A stretch of 64,000 bases of DNA from FEB-7 sp963698265 (lineage in GTDB: Bacteria > Pseudomonadota > Gammaproteobacteria > Burkholderiales > Usitatibacteraceae): positions 744,001-808,000 of the forward strand of contig CAVOQC010000001.1 in NCBI GenBank assembly GCA_963698265.1. The letters run 5' to 3'. Below, one piece after another: positions 16,403 through 24,532 of this stretch (its first letter is position 1; every line of letters starts with the position of its first letter). The translations under genes and the position numbers were made by a program. The notes beneath the pieces are model-generated. The model made no database searches and was not told where the DNA came from. It was given only the letters and a program-made list of their open reading frames with translations.

Positions 16403-16941
16403 TACTTCTTGAGGCGGTCGAGGAAGCGTTTGCGGAACTTCTGCACCTTGGGCTCCACGACCATGGTGCAGTAGGGATTGCGGTGGCCCACGCGCTCGAA
16501 GTATTCCTGGTGCTCGTCCTCCGCGGGCCAGAAGGCCGCTGCAGGCGTGATTTGCGTCACTATCGGCTTGGGCCAGAGCTTGTCGGCCGTGAGCTTCGCG
16601 ATGGCTTCGCGCGCCGCATGCTCCTGCTCCGGCGTGTGGAAGAAGATCGCCGAGCGGTACTGGCTGCCCACGTCGTTGCCCTGCCGGTCGAGGGTCGTGG
16701 GATCGTGGATGGTGAAGAAGACGTCGAGAATGTCCCGGTAGCCGACCGCCGCCGGGTCGAAGACGATCCGGACCACTTCCGCGTGCCCGGTGTTGCCTCG
16801 GCATATCGCTTCATACTTCGGGTTGGGGGTTTCGCCCCCCATGTAGCCCGATTCGACGCTTTCGACGCCGGAAAGCTGGTCGAACACCGCCTCCAGGCAC
16901 CAGAAACAGCCTCCGGCCAGGGTCGCCGATTCCATCGCCAT
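16402..16941 (-). CDS. msrA: peptide-methionine (S)-S-oxide reductase MsrA
   Basis: A 179-residue enzyme that repairs the S epimer of methionine sulfoxide in proteins. The catalytic motif GGCFWCLEAVF is at the N-terminus, with the reactive Cys about residue 12. It is followed by ESGYMGGETPNPKYEAIC, GHAEVVRIVFDP, FFTIHDPTTLDRQGNDVGSQYRS and PAEDEHQEYF, all typical. ATG 16941 has AGAGG just upstream; ATG 16935 is an alternative. Longer readings lead into non-coding promoter sequence. No signal peptide, so cytoplasmic. msrB starts at the other end of this window (63869), so the two repair enzymes are not co-transcribed. Confidence 0.93.
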   Translation of the reverse strand: MAMESATLAGGCFWCLEAVFDQLSGVESVESGYMGGETPNPKYEAICRGNTGHAEVVRIVFDPAAVGYRDILDVFFTIHDPTTLDRQGNDVGSQYRSAIFFHTPEQEHAAREAIAKLTADKLWPKPIVTQITPAAAFWPAEDEHQEYFERVGHRNPYCTMVVEPKVQKFRKRFLDRLKK

Positions 16942-17017
16942 CAGGCCTCTCCCGAAAAAAATCGCCGCGAATGCGGCCACAACAGGTTGTAAGTACTGGA
17001 CAGAAAAGCCCTCAGGA

Positions 17018-17040
17018 CCACAAAATGTGGGGGTTCCCCC
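17018..17040. promoter_or_regulatory. inverted repeat and G5/C5 hairpin upstream of nrdJ
   Basis: A perfect inverted repeat CCACA-AAA-TGTGG (17018-17030) runs into a GGGGG-TT-CCCCC palindrome (17029-17040). A TATAAC hexamer at 17131-17136 may be the nrdJ -10. The repeat could be an operator for nrdJ or msrA. It fits the NrdR-box pattern only partly, and no B12 box of a cobalamin riboswitch was found in the leader. Confidence 0.4.
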
Positions 17041-17163
17041 AAGGGCCGGCCACTTGATCTGGGTCATGCGAAACCAGAGGCCGGAGGGGACAATCGGCAC
17101 TCCGCCCGCCCAAGAAGCTGGCGAGTTCACTATAACGAAGTGCAGCAGAAGGGGGATTCACTC

Positions 17164-20019
17164 ATGAGCGTGGCCAAGTCCCGCCGTACCGCCGCCGACA
17201 TCGATCGGCTCCCGGCCCAGGAGATCAGCACCGAAGTCCTCGTCGAGAAGTACGCCAAGGACGGCGAGACCTCGATCCGGGAAGTGCGGGCGCGCGTGGC
17301 GAAGGCCTTGGCGTCCAACGAAAGCGACGATCGCCGCGCGCACTGGGAGGCCAAGTTTCTCGAGGCCCAGGAAAACGGCTTCATCCCCGCCGGCCGCATC
17401 AATTCCGCCGCCGGCACCTCGCTCACCGCCACGCTCATCAACTGCTTCGTGCAGCCCGTGGGCGACTCCATCACGGAACTGGTCGACGGCCGCCCCGGCA
17501 TCTACCTGGCGCTCGCCGAGAGCGCCGAGACCATGCGGCGCGGCGGCGGCGTGGGCTACGACTTCTCCACCATCCGCCCCGAGGGCGCGTGGGTGAAGGG
17601 CACCAACTCGCGCGCGAGCGGGCCCGTCTCCTACATGCGCGTCTTCGACCAGTCCTGCGAGACGGTGGAATCCGCCGGCGCCCGCCGCGGCGCGCAGATG
17701 GGCGTGCTGAGATGCGACCACCCGGACATCGAGCGCTTCATCCACGCCAAGGACGAGGGCGAGCTCACCAACTTCAACGTCTCCGTGGGCGTGACCGACG
17801 CTTTCATGAAGGCGGTGGAGGACGACGGCGAAGTGGAGCTCGTGCACCGCGCGGAGCCCTCGAAGGACGTGAAGGACAACGGCGGCTACCAGCGCGGCGA
17901 CGGGCTGTGGGTGTACCGCAAGGTGCGCGCCCACGACCTGTGGGACCAGGTCATGCGCTCGACCTACGACCATGCCGAGCCGGGCATCCTCTTCCTCGAC
18001 CGCATCAACCGCGACAACAACCTCTACTACTGCGAGACGATCGAGGCAACGAACCCGTGCGCGGAGCAACCGCTCCCCGCCTACGGCTGCTGCTGCCTGG
18101 GCTCCATCGACGTGGCGCGCTTCGTGAAGAACCCGTTCGAGGACGACTGCGCCTTCGATTTCGAGGGCTTCGGCAAGGTGATCGACGTCTCCACGCGCAT
18201 GCTCGACAACGTGCTCGACGTGACGCCGTGGCCTCTTCCTGCGCAGAAGAAGGAAGCGTCCAACAAGCGCCGCGTGGGTCTCGGCTTCACGGGGCTGGGC
18301 GACGCCCTTCTCATGCTTCGCCTTGCCTACGACACGGACGAGGCGCGCGACATGGGCTCGAAGATCAGCGAGTACCTGCGCGACCGCGCCTACGAGGCGA
18401 GCGTGGAGCTGGCCCGCGAGCGCGGCGCCTTCCCGCTCTTCAACGCCGACCTCTATCTTTCCGGCGGCAACTTCGCCTCGCGCCTGCCGCAGGAGGTGAA
18501 GGACAGGATCCGGAAGCACGGCATCCGCAACTCGCACCTGCTCTCGATCGCGCCCACGGGCACGATCTCGCTCGCCTTCGCCGACAACGCCTCCAACGGC
18601 ATCGAGCCGCCCTTCTCTTGGACCTACACCCGCAAGAAGCGCATGGCCGACGGCACGCACCAGGAGTTCCGCGTCGAGGATCACGCATTCCGCCTCTACA
18701 AGTTCCTCAAGGGCGACGACGCGAAGCTGCCCGAGTGGTTCGTGACTGCGCTCGAGATCTCCGCGGAGGCGCACAAGGCCATGGTGGCCGCGGTCGCGCC
18801 CTACATCGACACCAGCATCTCGAAGACCGTGAACGTGCCCGAGGACTACCCGTACTCGGAATTCGAGGGGCTCTACCTCTCGGCGTGGAAGGCGGGGCTG
18901 AAGGGCCTGGCCACCTACCGGCCCAACAGCGTGCTGGGCTCCGTGCTTTCCACGGAGCCGGCGAAGGCGAAGGCCGCGGCCCTGCCGGCCGACGCCATGA
19001 ACCGGCGCCTTGCCATCAAGTCGCTGCCCGAGCCGGTGCTCGCGAGCCTGCGCTGGCCCGGCCGCCCGGAGCTGCCCGACGGCAACCCCGCCTGGACCTA
19101 CATGGTCGATTCCCCCGAGGGCAAGTTCGCGCTCTTCATCGGCCACGTGGAAAACGAGACGCACCACGCCTTCCCGTTCGAGGTGTGGGTGAACGGAGCC
19201 GAGCAGCCGCGCGGCCTGGGGGCGGTTGCGAAGACGCTTTCCATGGACATGCGCGCCAACGACCGCGCCTGGCTCAAGATGAAGCTCGATTCGCTCGCCC
19301 TCACCGTGGGCGACGACGGTTTCGACATGCGCATGCCGCCGCACGGCGAGAAGAAGCGCGTGCCGAGCATGGTCTCCGCACTCGGGCAGGTGGTGCGCTG
19401 GCGCTGCGAGGCGCTCCGGGCCTTCCAGGATGCCGGCGCCTCGCCGCTGCTGGATGCGATGTTCAGTCTCGAGGAGCCGCGCACCGGCACCGACGGCACG
19501 CTCGCCTGGACCGTGGACATCGCCAACCCCGCCTCGGGCGAGGAGTTCGTGATGGGCCTGAAGGAGATGCACATGCCCGACGGCGGCACGCGCCCCTACT
19601 CGATGTGGCTCTCGGGGCACTACCCGCGCGCGCTCGACGGGCTCGCGAAGCTCTTGTCCCTCGACATGCGCGTGATGGATCCGGCGTGGATCGGCATGAA
19701 GCTGAGAAAGCTCCTGGACTACAGCGAGCCGCTGGGCGACTTCATGGCCTTCGTGCCCGGCCAGCGCCGGCAGCAGAACTGGCCCTCCACCGTCGCCTAC
19801 CTCGCACGCCTCGTGATTCACCGCTACTCGATGCTCGGGGTGCTGGACGAGAACGGCTACCCCCGGCAGGAGATGGGCATCCTCGAAACGCCGCGCCGCG
19901 GCGACGAGCCCGCGCTCATGAAGGGTGCGAAGTGCGGCGAGTGCGGCAACCTCACCGTCATCCGCAAGGACGGCTGCGACTTCTGCAGCGCCTGCGGGTG
20001 GGTGGGGGCTTGCGGGTAG
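17164..20019 (+). CDS. nrdJ: B12-dependent ribonucleoside-diphosphate reductase (class II)
   Basis: A 951-residue adenosylcobalamin-dependent ribonucleotide reductase making deoxyribonucleotides without an NrdB partner. Key regions: LINCFVQPVGDSI with the first redox Cys, RRGGGVGYDFSTIRPEG, the active-site NPCAEQPL (Asn, Cys, Glu), and the phosphate-binding SIAPTGTISL. From about residue 640 two related TSCPD-type segments follow: FIGHVENETHHAFPFEVWVNG.. and MGLKEMHMPDGGTRPYSMWLSG... The end has four zinc-ribbon-like CxxC Cys (CGECG..CDFCSACGW) and a final ACG. ATG 17164 has AAGGGGGA at good spacing. No ATP-cone is obvious at the N-terminus. Single-gene unit. Confidence 0.96.
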   Translation: MSVAKSRRTAADIDRLPAQEISTEVLVEKYAKDGETSIREVRARVAKALASNESDDRRAHWEAKFLEAQENGFIPAGRINSAAGTSLTATLINCFVQPVGDSITELVDGRPGIYLALAESAETMRRGGGVGYDFSTIRPEGAWVKGTNSRASGPVSYMRVFDQSCETVESAGARRGAQMGVLRCDHPDIERFIHAKDEGELTNFNVSVGVTDAFMKAVEDDGEVELVHRAEPSKDVKDNGGYQRGDGLWVYRKVRAHDLWDQVMRSTYDHAEPGILFLDRINRDNNLYYCETIEATNPCAEQPLPAYGCCCLGSIDVARFVKNPFEDDCAFDFEGFGKVIDVSTRMLDNVLDVTPWPLPAQKKEASNKRRVGLGFTGLGDALLMLRLAYDTDEARDMGSKISEYLRDRAYEASVELARERGAFPLFNADLYLSGGNFASRLPQEVKDRIRKHGIRNSHLLSIAPTGTISLAFADNASNGIEPPFSWTYTRKKRMADGTHQEFRVEDHAFRLYKFLKGDDAKLPEWFVTALEISAEAHKAMVAAVAPYIDTSISKTVNVPEDYPYSEFEGLYLSAWKAGLKGLATYRPNSVLGSVLSTEPAKAKAAALPADAMNRRLAIKSLPEPVLASLRWPGRPELPDGNPAWTYMVDSPEGKFALFIGHVENETHHAFPFEVWVNGAEQPRGLGAVAKTLSMDMRANDRAWLKMKLDSLALTVGDDGFDMRMPPHGEKKRVPSMVSALGQVVRWRCEALRAFQDAGASPLLDAMFSLEEPRTGTDGTLAWTVDIANPASGEEFVMGLKEMHMPDGGTRPYSMWLSGHYPRALDGLAKLLSLDMRVMDPAWIGMKLRKLLDYSEPLGDFMAFVPGQRRQQNWPSTVAYLARLVIHRYSMLGVLDENGYPRQEMGILETPRRGDEPALMKGAKCGECGNLTVIRKDGCDFCSACGWVGACG

Positions 20020-20026
20020 CGAAAGC

Positions 20027-20050
20027 GGCACGCGCTGTCGAGCGCGTGCC
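20027..20050. terminator. perfect 10-bp hairpin between convergent nrdJ and RDD gene
   Basis: GGCACGCGCT and AGCGCGTGCC pair perfectly around a GTCG loop, 7 bases past the nrdJ stop. There is no T-run on either side, so it may protect the mRNA 3' end or assist Rho-dependent termination rather than act as a classical terminator. Confidence 0.5.
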
Positions 20051-20083
20051 TGCTTGCGCGATCGAACGACGCGACGAGCGTCG

Positions 20084-20491
20084 TCAGCCTTGCCCCTTGA
20101 CGACGAGCGTGTGCGCGGCCATGTCGCCCAAGCGTTGCCGCTTCTTCGACACCCACACGGCAATCGCCCCCACCAGGTAGAAGAAGAGCCCGTCGACGAT
20201 GCGCAGGATGTTCCTCACGATGGAGGCCTGCCAGTCGAGCGGCTCGCCCCCCTCCTTCACCACCTTGAGGCCCATGGCGCGCTTGCCGAGCGTGGCGCCG
20301 GAAGTCGCTTCCATGACGACGTAGTACGCGAGGGCCACTCCGAACCAGAGAAAGGCCGGCCCGCCCTGGAGATTGAATCCGGCGCTCGTCGTCGCGCCCG
20401 TGGCGAGCGCGATCAGGTACCCGACGATGAACAGCACCACCATGTCGATCAGGATCGCAACGGCCCTTCGTCCCACTCCGACGGCTTCCAT
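20084..20491 (-). CDS. RDD family membrane protein
   Basis: A 135-residue RDD-domain protein. The defining Arg and Asp-Asp-type signature appears as RRAVAILIDMVVLF in the first helix, with further helices around LWFGVALAYYVVMEA and NILRIVDGLFFYLVGAIAVW. The conserved loop TLGKRAMGLKVV and the closing RQRLGDMAAHTLVV are typical. ATG 20491 is chosen because GGAGGAG lies six bases upstream; ATG 20497 sits directly against that site. RDD proteins are small inner-membrane proteins, some implicated in ion transport; the role here is unknown. It stands alone, convergent with nrdJ. Confidence 0.88.
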   Translation of the reverse strand: MEAVGVGRRAVAILIDMVVLFIVGYLIALATGATTSAGFNLQGGPAFLWFGVALAYYVVMEATSGATLGKRAMGLKVVKEGGEPLDWQASIVRNILRIVDGLFFYLVGAIAVWVSKKRQRLGDMAAHTLVVKGQG

Positions 20492-20615
20492 GGTCATCTC
20501 CTCCCCGTTTGGAAATTCGATTGAAGCGCTCCGGCTGGTTCCGCCAACGCCACTATATACGCCGGTTCGGACGCCGGCCGCCGATCGGCCTTGCGGGGTG
20601 GGGTGGAGTCGCGGC

Positions 20616-21245
20616 TCAGCCCTCGATCGCGCGCAGGCGCCGGTAGTGGTCGATGACCTTGGGGACGTAGGCCTGGGTTTCCGCGAGCGGCGGTATGCGG
20701 TTGCCCGCCCGGACGACCGCCGTGCTGCCCGCGTTGTAGGCGGCCAGCGCGAGTTCCATGTTGCCGTCGAACTGCCGCAGGAGGTCGCGCAGGAAGGTGA
20801 CGCCGCCCTGGATGTTCTGCGCGGGATCGAAGAGGTCGCGCACGCCGTAGTGCTTCGCCGTGACCGGCATCAACTGCATGAGCCCGGCCGCCCCCGCGGG
20901 CGAGCGCGCGTCGGGGTCGTAGGAGGACTCGGCGAAGATCACCGCGTGGACCAGGGCCGCCTCCACGCCGTGGGCGCGGCTCGCCGCGTCGACGATGGCC
21001 GCGTAGCGGCGATACTCGTCCTCGGGAAGCAGCGCTTTCGGCGCGCGCGGCGCCTGGGAGGCGCCTTGCGGTTTGGATGGATCGACGGCCGGCAACGCAG
21101 CCGCTTCCGCGAGGGTTCCGATCGTCGACGCGAAGACGGAGCCTTCGGCGGCTTCGCGAATGAGGGGCGGCGCGGCGAACGCGAGCCCTAGGGCGATCGC
21201 GAGCAGTACGGGGCCCTTTCCGGGCCAATGGGCGCTGGAGTGCAT
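20616..21245 (-). CDS. lytic transglycosylase, SLT family 1
   Basis: A 209-residue exported peptidoglycan-cleaving enzyme. ATG 21245 has GAGG seven bases upstream and opens a hydrophobic signal (GPVLLAIALGLAFAAPPL). The catalytic domain (about 85-205) shows the active-site Glu in VIFAESSYDPDARSPAGAAGLMQLMP, then YGVRDLFDPAQNIQGGVTFL and LALAAYNAGSTAV, the family-1 SLT signature. A Pro/Ala-rich linker separates signal and domain. It cleaves glycan strands in the periplasm to make room for growth or envelope machines. A separate promoter is likely in the 243 bases above it. Confidence 0.92.
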   Translation of the reverse strand: MHSSAHWPGKGPVLLAIALGLAFAAPPLIREAAEGSVFASTIGTLAEAAALPAVDPSKPQGASQAPRAPKALLPEDEYRRYAAIVDAASRAHGVEAALVHAVIFAESSYDPDARSPAGAAGLMQLMPVTAKHYGVRDLFDPAQNIQGGVTFLRDLLRQFDGNMELALAAYNAGSTAVVRAGNRIPPLAETQAYVPKVIDHYRRLRAIEG

Positions 21246-21438
21246 GGTTTGCCTCGAGGTGTCGGCGTGCAGCCCGCGGAACGGCGCCCGGTCCTGCCGG
21301 GGCGGAATTGCTGCACTGCACAAAACGGGCATTATTCCGGAAAACCGAAGCCGCGTCCACCCTGCGGTCGGGACGGGTATTGTGCGGTGCACCATACCGG
21401 TGCACGGGGCGCGAAGCCCTCTGCGAGGCAGCCGCAGG

Positions 21439-21472
21439 CAAAAAAAAGCCGGAGCCGGCGGCCGGCCCCGGT
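21439..21472 (-). terminator. intrinsic terminator after the DUF4197 gene
   Basis: On the minus strand, CCGG-G-GCCGG pairs with CCGGC-T-CCGG around a CCG loop (10 bp, one G-U), followed by eight T. It lies 16 bases past the stop at 21489 and closes the envelope operon read from 24402 downward. Confidence 0.85.
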
Positions 21473-21488
21473 CACTTCACCAATTACC

Positions 21489-22226
21489 TTACTTTCCGAA
21501 CACCGTCTTCAGCAGGTCCGTGGTCCGTGCCAGCGGATTGGTCCGGATCTTCTTCTCCTCCTCCCCGACCATGTGGAACAGGCCGTCCAGGCCCTTATTC
21601 GTCACATAGTCGTCGAGATCGACCGACTGCTTGCCCATGAAGGGAACGCTCTCGTAGCGCCCCATCAGGTCCGCGTAGCTCTTCGTCGCGCCGACCTCGC
21701 CGACGCTTTTCGCGACCACCGGCTTGAACGCCGCGTAGAGCTGGTCGCGCGTCTTGCGGCTGAAGAACTCGGTGGCGGCCGTGTCGCCGCCGGTGAGGAT
21801 GCCGCGCACGTCCTCCATCGACATGTCACGGATCGCGTCGGCGAAGAACTTCGCCGCCATCGGCACGGCCTTCTCGGCGGCGCGGTTCATGCTGACGATG
21901 AACTCGTCGACCTGCCCCTGGAAGCCCACCTTGCTTGCGATGTCGGCCACTTTCTGGATGCTCGGGGGCATCAGGATCTTCACCGCCTGGTTGGCAAGGA
22001 AGCCGTCGGCCTGCGACAGGCTCTTCACCGCGTTCTCCGTGCCCACGGCGAGCGCTTCCTTGATGCCCTCGGCGTTCGTCTTGTCGTCGCCCGCACCCAC
22101 GCGCGTCCCGGCCTGCGTGCCGGCCGTGCTCCCTACCCCCTTCAGGATGTCCCCGAGTCCCGGCATCTGCGCCGAGGCGCCCAGGGCGAAGGCAAACCCG
22201 AGGGCCGCTGCGAATAGTCTCTTCAT
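21489..22226 (-). CDS. DUF4197 exported protein
   Basis: A 245-residue protein with a cleavable signal (KRLFAAALGFAFALGASAQ) and the DUF4197 pattern: a Gly-rich start (LGDILKGVGSTAGT), EGIKEALAVGTENAVKSLSQADGFLAN, MPPSIQKVADIASKVGFQGQVDEFIVSMNRAAEKAVPMA, then GGDTAATEFFSRKT and YVTNKGLDGLFHMVGEEEKKIRTNP. Function is unknown; family members are predicted periplasmic and mainly helical. It is the last gene of a same-strand series beginning with the LapA-domain gene and is followed by a strong terminator. Confidence 0.88.
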   Translation of the reverse strand: MKRLFAAALGFAFALGASAQMPGLGDILKGVGSTAGTQAGTRVGAGDDKTNAEGIKEALAVGTENAVKSLSQADGFLANQAVKILMPPSIQKVADIASKVGFQGQVDEFIVSMNRAAEKAVPMAAKFFADAIRDMSMEDVRGILTGGDTAATEFFSRKTRDQLYAAFKPVVAKSVGEVGATKSYADLMGRYESVPFMGKQSVDLDDYVTNKGLDGLFHMVGEEEKKIRTNPLARTTDLLKTVFGK

Positions 22227-22261
22227 GGATATCTCCTGTCAGTCAATAGGAATCGCCCGCC

Positions 22262-23209
22262 TCAGGTCTTCTTCGACACGACGATCTCGACGCGCCGGTT
22301 GAGCTGGCGACCTGCCGCCGAATCGTTGCCTGCGACGGGATTGCTCTCGCCGAATCCGCGGGCCGAAATGCGGGCTGCCACAATGCCGCGCTCGGTGAGC
22401 GCGCTCTTCACCGCTTCGGCACGACGCTCCGAGAGCGCCTGGTTCAGCGCCGGGCCGCCCATCGAATCCGTGTAGCCCTCGATCTCGATCGTGCGCTCCG
22501 GGTCTTCCTTCAGGAACGCGGCGAGCTGGTCGATCGTGCGCGACGCACCCGCATGCAGCTGCGCCTTGCCGGTGTCGAACAGGACGTCGCCCAGGGTGAG
22601 CACCATGCCGCGCGAGGTCTGCTTCGCCTTCAGCGCCACGAGCTGCTTCTCCAGTGCCTGGGTGCGAGCCTGTTCTGCCTTCGCAAGCTCCGCCGATTGC
22701 GTCGCCTGCGCGAGCCGCTCCTCGGCAAGCTTGCGCGCGGCGATCGCCTCGGTGCGCGCAGCCTCGGCCCGGGCACGCTGCGCCTCGGCTTCGACGCGTG
22801 CCTTCTCCGCGAGCACGTTCTGGGCCTGCGCGTCGCGCGTGCGCGCCTCGATGAGGATGCGGTCGCGCTGCGACGATGCGTCGGCGATTGCTTCTTCGGC
22901 CTGGGCGATGCGGTCGGACTGCAGGGCGATCTCCGTCCGCTGCTTCGCCAGATAGGCGTAGTGAGCGACCGCGTCCAGGTCCTCGTCGGCGCGAAGGGCC
23001 GCCTGGGCCTCCTGCAGCGCCTGGTGCGCCTGGCGCAGTTCCACCGGCGCGCTTCGCGCGACCCGCGCATCGCCCGCTGCGCGCTCGTAGGCGGCGGTGG
23101 CTTCGTCCAGGGCTGCGTGGTTCTTCGGTGCCGAGGCGCAAGCGCCCAGCAGGGCAGCGACGCCTACGGCAAGCGAGCGTCGCAGGGTGATCGAAAATGC
23201 GTTCGTCAT
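22262..23209 (-). CDS. OmpA-family lipoprotein with DUF4398 N-terminus
   Basis: A 315-residue outer-membrane lipoprotein. The signal ends in lipobox LLGAC near residue 23. An Ala-rich helical DUF4398 region (about 30-110; ALDEATAAYERAAGDARVA) is followed by a long Ala/Glu/Arg coiled coil with many ARTEAIAARKLAEERL-type heptads. The C-terminal OmpA domain (about 205-315) has VLFDTGKAQLHAGA, IEIEGYTDSMGGPALNQALSERRAEAV and GFGESNPVAGNDSAAGRQLNRRVEIV, which bind peptidoglycan. ATG 23209 is preceded by AGGA. It probably tethers outer membrane to cell wall. A stand-alone DUF4398 lipoprotein is encoded just upstream, 23 bases away. Confidence 0.92.
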   Translation of the reverse strand: MTNAFSITLRRSLAVGVAALLGACASAPKNHAALDEATAAYERAAGDARVARSAPVELRQAHQALQEAQAALRADEDLDAVAHYAYLAKQRTEIALQSDRIAQAEEAIADASSQRDRILIEARTRDAQAQNVLAEKARVEAEAQRARAEAARTEAIAARKLAEERLAQATQSAELAKAEQARTQALEKQLVALKAKQTSRGMVLTLGDVLFDTGKAQLHAGASRTIDQLAAFLKEDPERTIEIEGYTDSMGGPALNQALSERRAEAVKSALTERGIVAARISARGFGESNPVAGNDSAAGRQLNRRVEIVVSKKT

Positions 23210-23232
23210 CAAATGTCCTGTCGTTGAGGGGT

Positions 23233-23628
23233 TCACGGGCGCGCCTTGCGTTCGACTTCCTGGCGCAGCGCTTCGTTGCCGCGCGCCAACTCGCGGGCGG
23301 CGGCCTGGGTCTTGATCGCGCGAGCCTTGCGCTCGGAGAGCTCCGCATCGGCCTCTGCCTGCTCGGCGAGCCGGCGGGCGCGGACGAATTGCTCGTCCCG
23401 GGCCGCGGCCTCGGCCATTGCGAGCTTGTCGCGGGCAGCGCGCAGTTCGAGGGGCGCCGACTCCAGGGCGCTCGCGCTCTCGGCCTTTGCGATCGAGTTG
23501 CGCGCGGTGGCCAGCTCGGCCGTGGGCGGCAGGCCGGGGCTCGCGCAGGACGCGAGCAGCGCGGTGGAAACGGCCGCCGCGGCTAGCGTGGCGCCTCGAA
23601 GGTGTTTCGGTTGCGGTGAAAATGCCAT
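23233..23628 (-). CDS. DUF4398 lipoprotein
   Basis: A 131-residue lipoprotein: signal peptide with lipobox LLASC near residue 27, then one DUF4398 helical region (SIAKAESASALESAPLELRAARDKLAMAEAAARDEQFVRARRLAEQ..) of alternating Ala, Glu and Arg. ATG 23628 has AGGAG about ten bases upstream. The domain is clearly related to the N-terminal part of the OmpA-type lipoprotein directly downstream, so the two look like paralogous halves of one envelope system. Function is unknown for the family. Confidence 0.85.
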   Translation of the reverse strand: MAFSPQPKHLRGATLAAAAVSTALLASCASPGLPPTAELATARNSIAKAESASALESAPLELRAARDKLAMAEAAARDEQFVRARRLAEQAEADAELSERKARAIKTQAAARELARGNEALRQEVERKARP

Positions 23629-23717
23629 CGGTGGGTTTCTCCTGGCGTGAGGGTGAGCGCCGGCCCGGGTCCGGACCGGCGTGAAACTTGTTCGGGGGCT
23701 GGCGCCCGGATCCGCGA

Positions 23718-23987
23718 CTACTTGCGCTGGCCCGCGTGCTGGCGCAGCTGCTCGAGGATGGCGGCGAAGGCCTGCTCGTTGTCGGAGGCGTTGCGCATCG
23801 GCTTGTCGAGCCCGCGGGTGAGCGAGGTGACCTTGTTCTCGTCGGCGCACATGTAGAGCTGCCCCATCTTCTCGGCGACCGAGCGGTAGCTGTTGTCGAT
23901 GTCCTGCACGCGCCGCGTGAGTTCCGCGAGCGCCTCGTCGCTGACACCGTCGAGTTCCAGGGCGATAGCTGCGTTTTCCTTGGCCAT
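23718..23987 (-). CDS. hypothetical 89-residue soluble protein
   Basis: A small protein with no signal or membrane helix, mostly helical and acidic, containing DEALAELTRRVQDIDNSYRSVAEKMGQLYMC. AAGGAG lies at ideal spacing before ATG 23987, and the gene follows the LapA-domain gene by only 10 bases, so it is very likely translated. I do not recognise a family. Its position between membrane and lipoprotein genes suggests a cytoplasmic partner, unproven. Confidence 0.7.
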   Translation of the reverse strand: MAKENAAIALELDGVSDEALAELTRRVQDIDNSYRSVAEKMGQLYMCADENKVTSLTRGLDKPMRNASDNEQAFAAILEQLRQHAGQRK

Positions 23988-23997
23988 GTCGTGCTCC

Positions 23998-24402
23998 TTA
24001 GCGTTCGTGGATTGCGTCGAGATTGCCGAGCGCCGGGCCGGCAGCGGGCCGGGTCGAGTCCAGCCGCTCGTTGAGCGAGCGGAACTCGTCGGCGATGAGG
24101 CGGTGCAGGCTCTCGATGCGCGAAACCTCCGCCTTGTCGGCGAGTTCCTGCACGCGCTGGATCTCCTTCAGCAGCCGGCGCGTCTCGAGGAGGGAGCCGA
24201 TCTGGTTGCCCAGGGAGGCGATGAGAAAGAGGCCCGCCAGCACCGCGGCCAGCCCCAGCATGACGACGCCGAGCGGCGCCTGCACCTGCGCGATCACGAG
24301 GTTCAGCGGCGCCGGCGCGGTGAGCGTCGACCAGTTCAGCACGGCGAACGCGCCGATGATGGCCACCACGCCCCAGGCCAGCAAGTTGGTTACGCGTTTC
24401 AT
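23998..24402 (-). CDS. LapA-domain (DUF1049-like) inner-membrane protein
   Basis: A 134-residue protein starting at ATG 24402 behind AAGGAG. Two hydrophobic helices (about residues 5-25 and 42-64; GVVAIIGAFAVLNWSTL and PLGVVMLGLAAVLAGLFLIASL) are separated by a short loop, followed by a cytoplasmic coiled coil (LLETRRLLKEIQRVQELADKAEVSRIESL). This is the topology of LapA/YciS-like proteins, which in E. coli act in lipopolysaccharide assembly control. It heads the minus-strand envelope series and is divergent from lysR across an unusually AT-rich spacer. Confidence 0.75.
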   Translation of the reverse strand: MKRVTNLLAWGVVAIIGAFAVLNWSTLTAPAPLNLVIAQVQAPLGVVMLGLAAVLAGLFLIASLGNQIGSLLETRRLLKEIQRVQELADKAEVSRIESLHRLIADEFRSLNERLDSTRPAAGPALGNLDAIHER

Positions 24403-24469
24403 GTGGCTCTCCTTGAAGTGGGGGATCGTCGGGACGGCACCCGGAGGCGCTCGAGAACCCGACCTAGAC

Positions 24470-24532
24470 CACCATTTTAAGTTTTCAAAAATGCCAAGTA
24501 AAATACAGTTTTTAAAATCCTGATTTGCATAA
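24470..24532. promoter_or_regulatory. AT-rich divergent promoter region
   Basis: Around 24474-24518 the base composition drops sharply to mostly A/T, unlike the GC-rich surroundings. Arms ATTTTAA (24474-24480) and TTAAAAT (24512-24518) form an inverted repeat. It separates the LapA-domain operon from lysR and probably carries both promoters and a LysR-type binding site. Confidence 0.55.

Noticed and set aside
17018..17030. NrdR box
   Set aside because: The palindrome keeps only about half of the 16-base consensus and lacks the central ATAT; there is also no second box one or two turns away.
16942..17163. Cobalamin riboswitch before nrdJ
   Set aside because: Expected in principle for a B12-dependent reductase, but I find no B12-box (GCCACTG/CAGGA-type core) in the leader.
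17158..20163. A 1001-residue minus-strand reading opposite nrdJ
   Set aside because: Pure shadow of nrdJ; no motif, and the nrdJ frame carries all catalytic residues.
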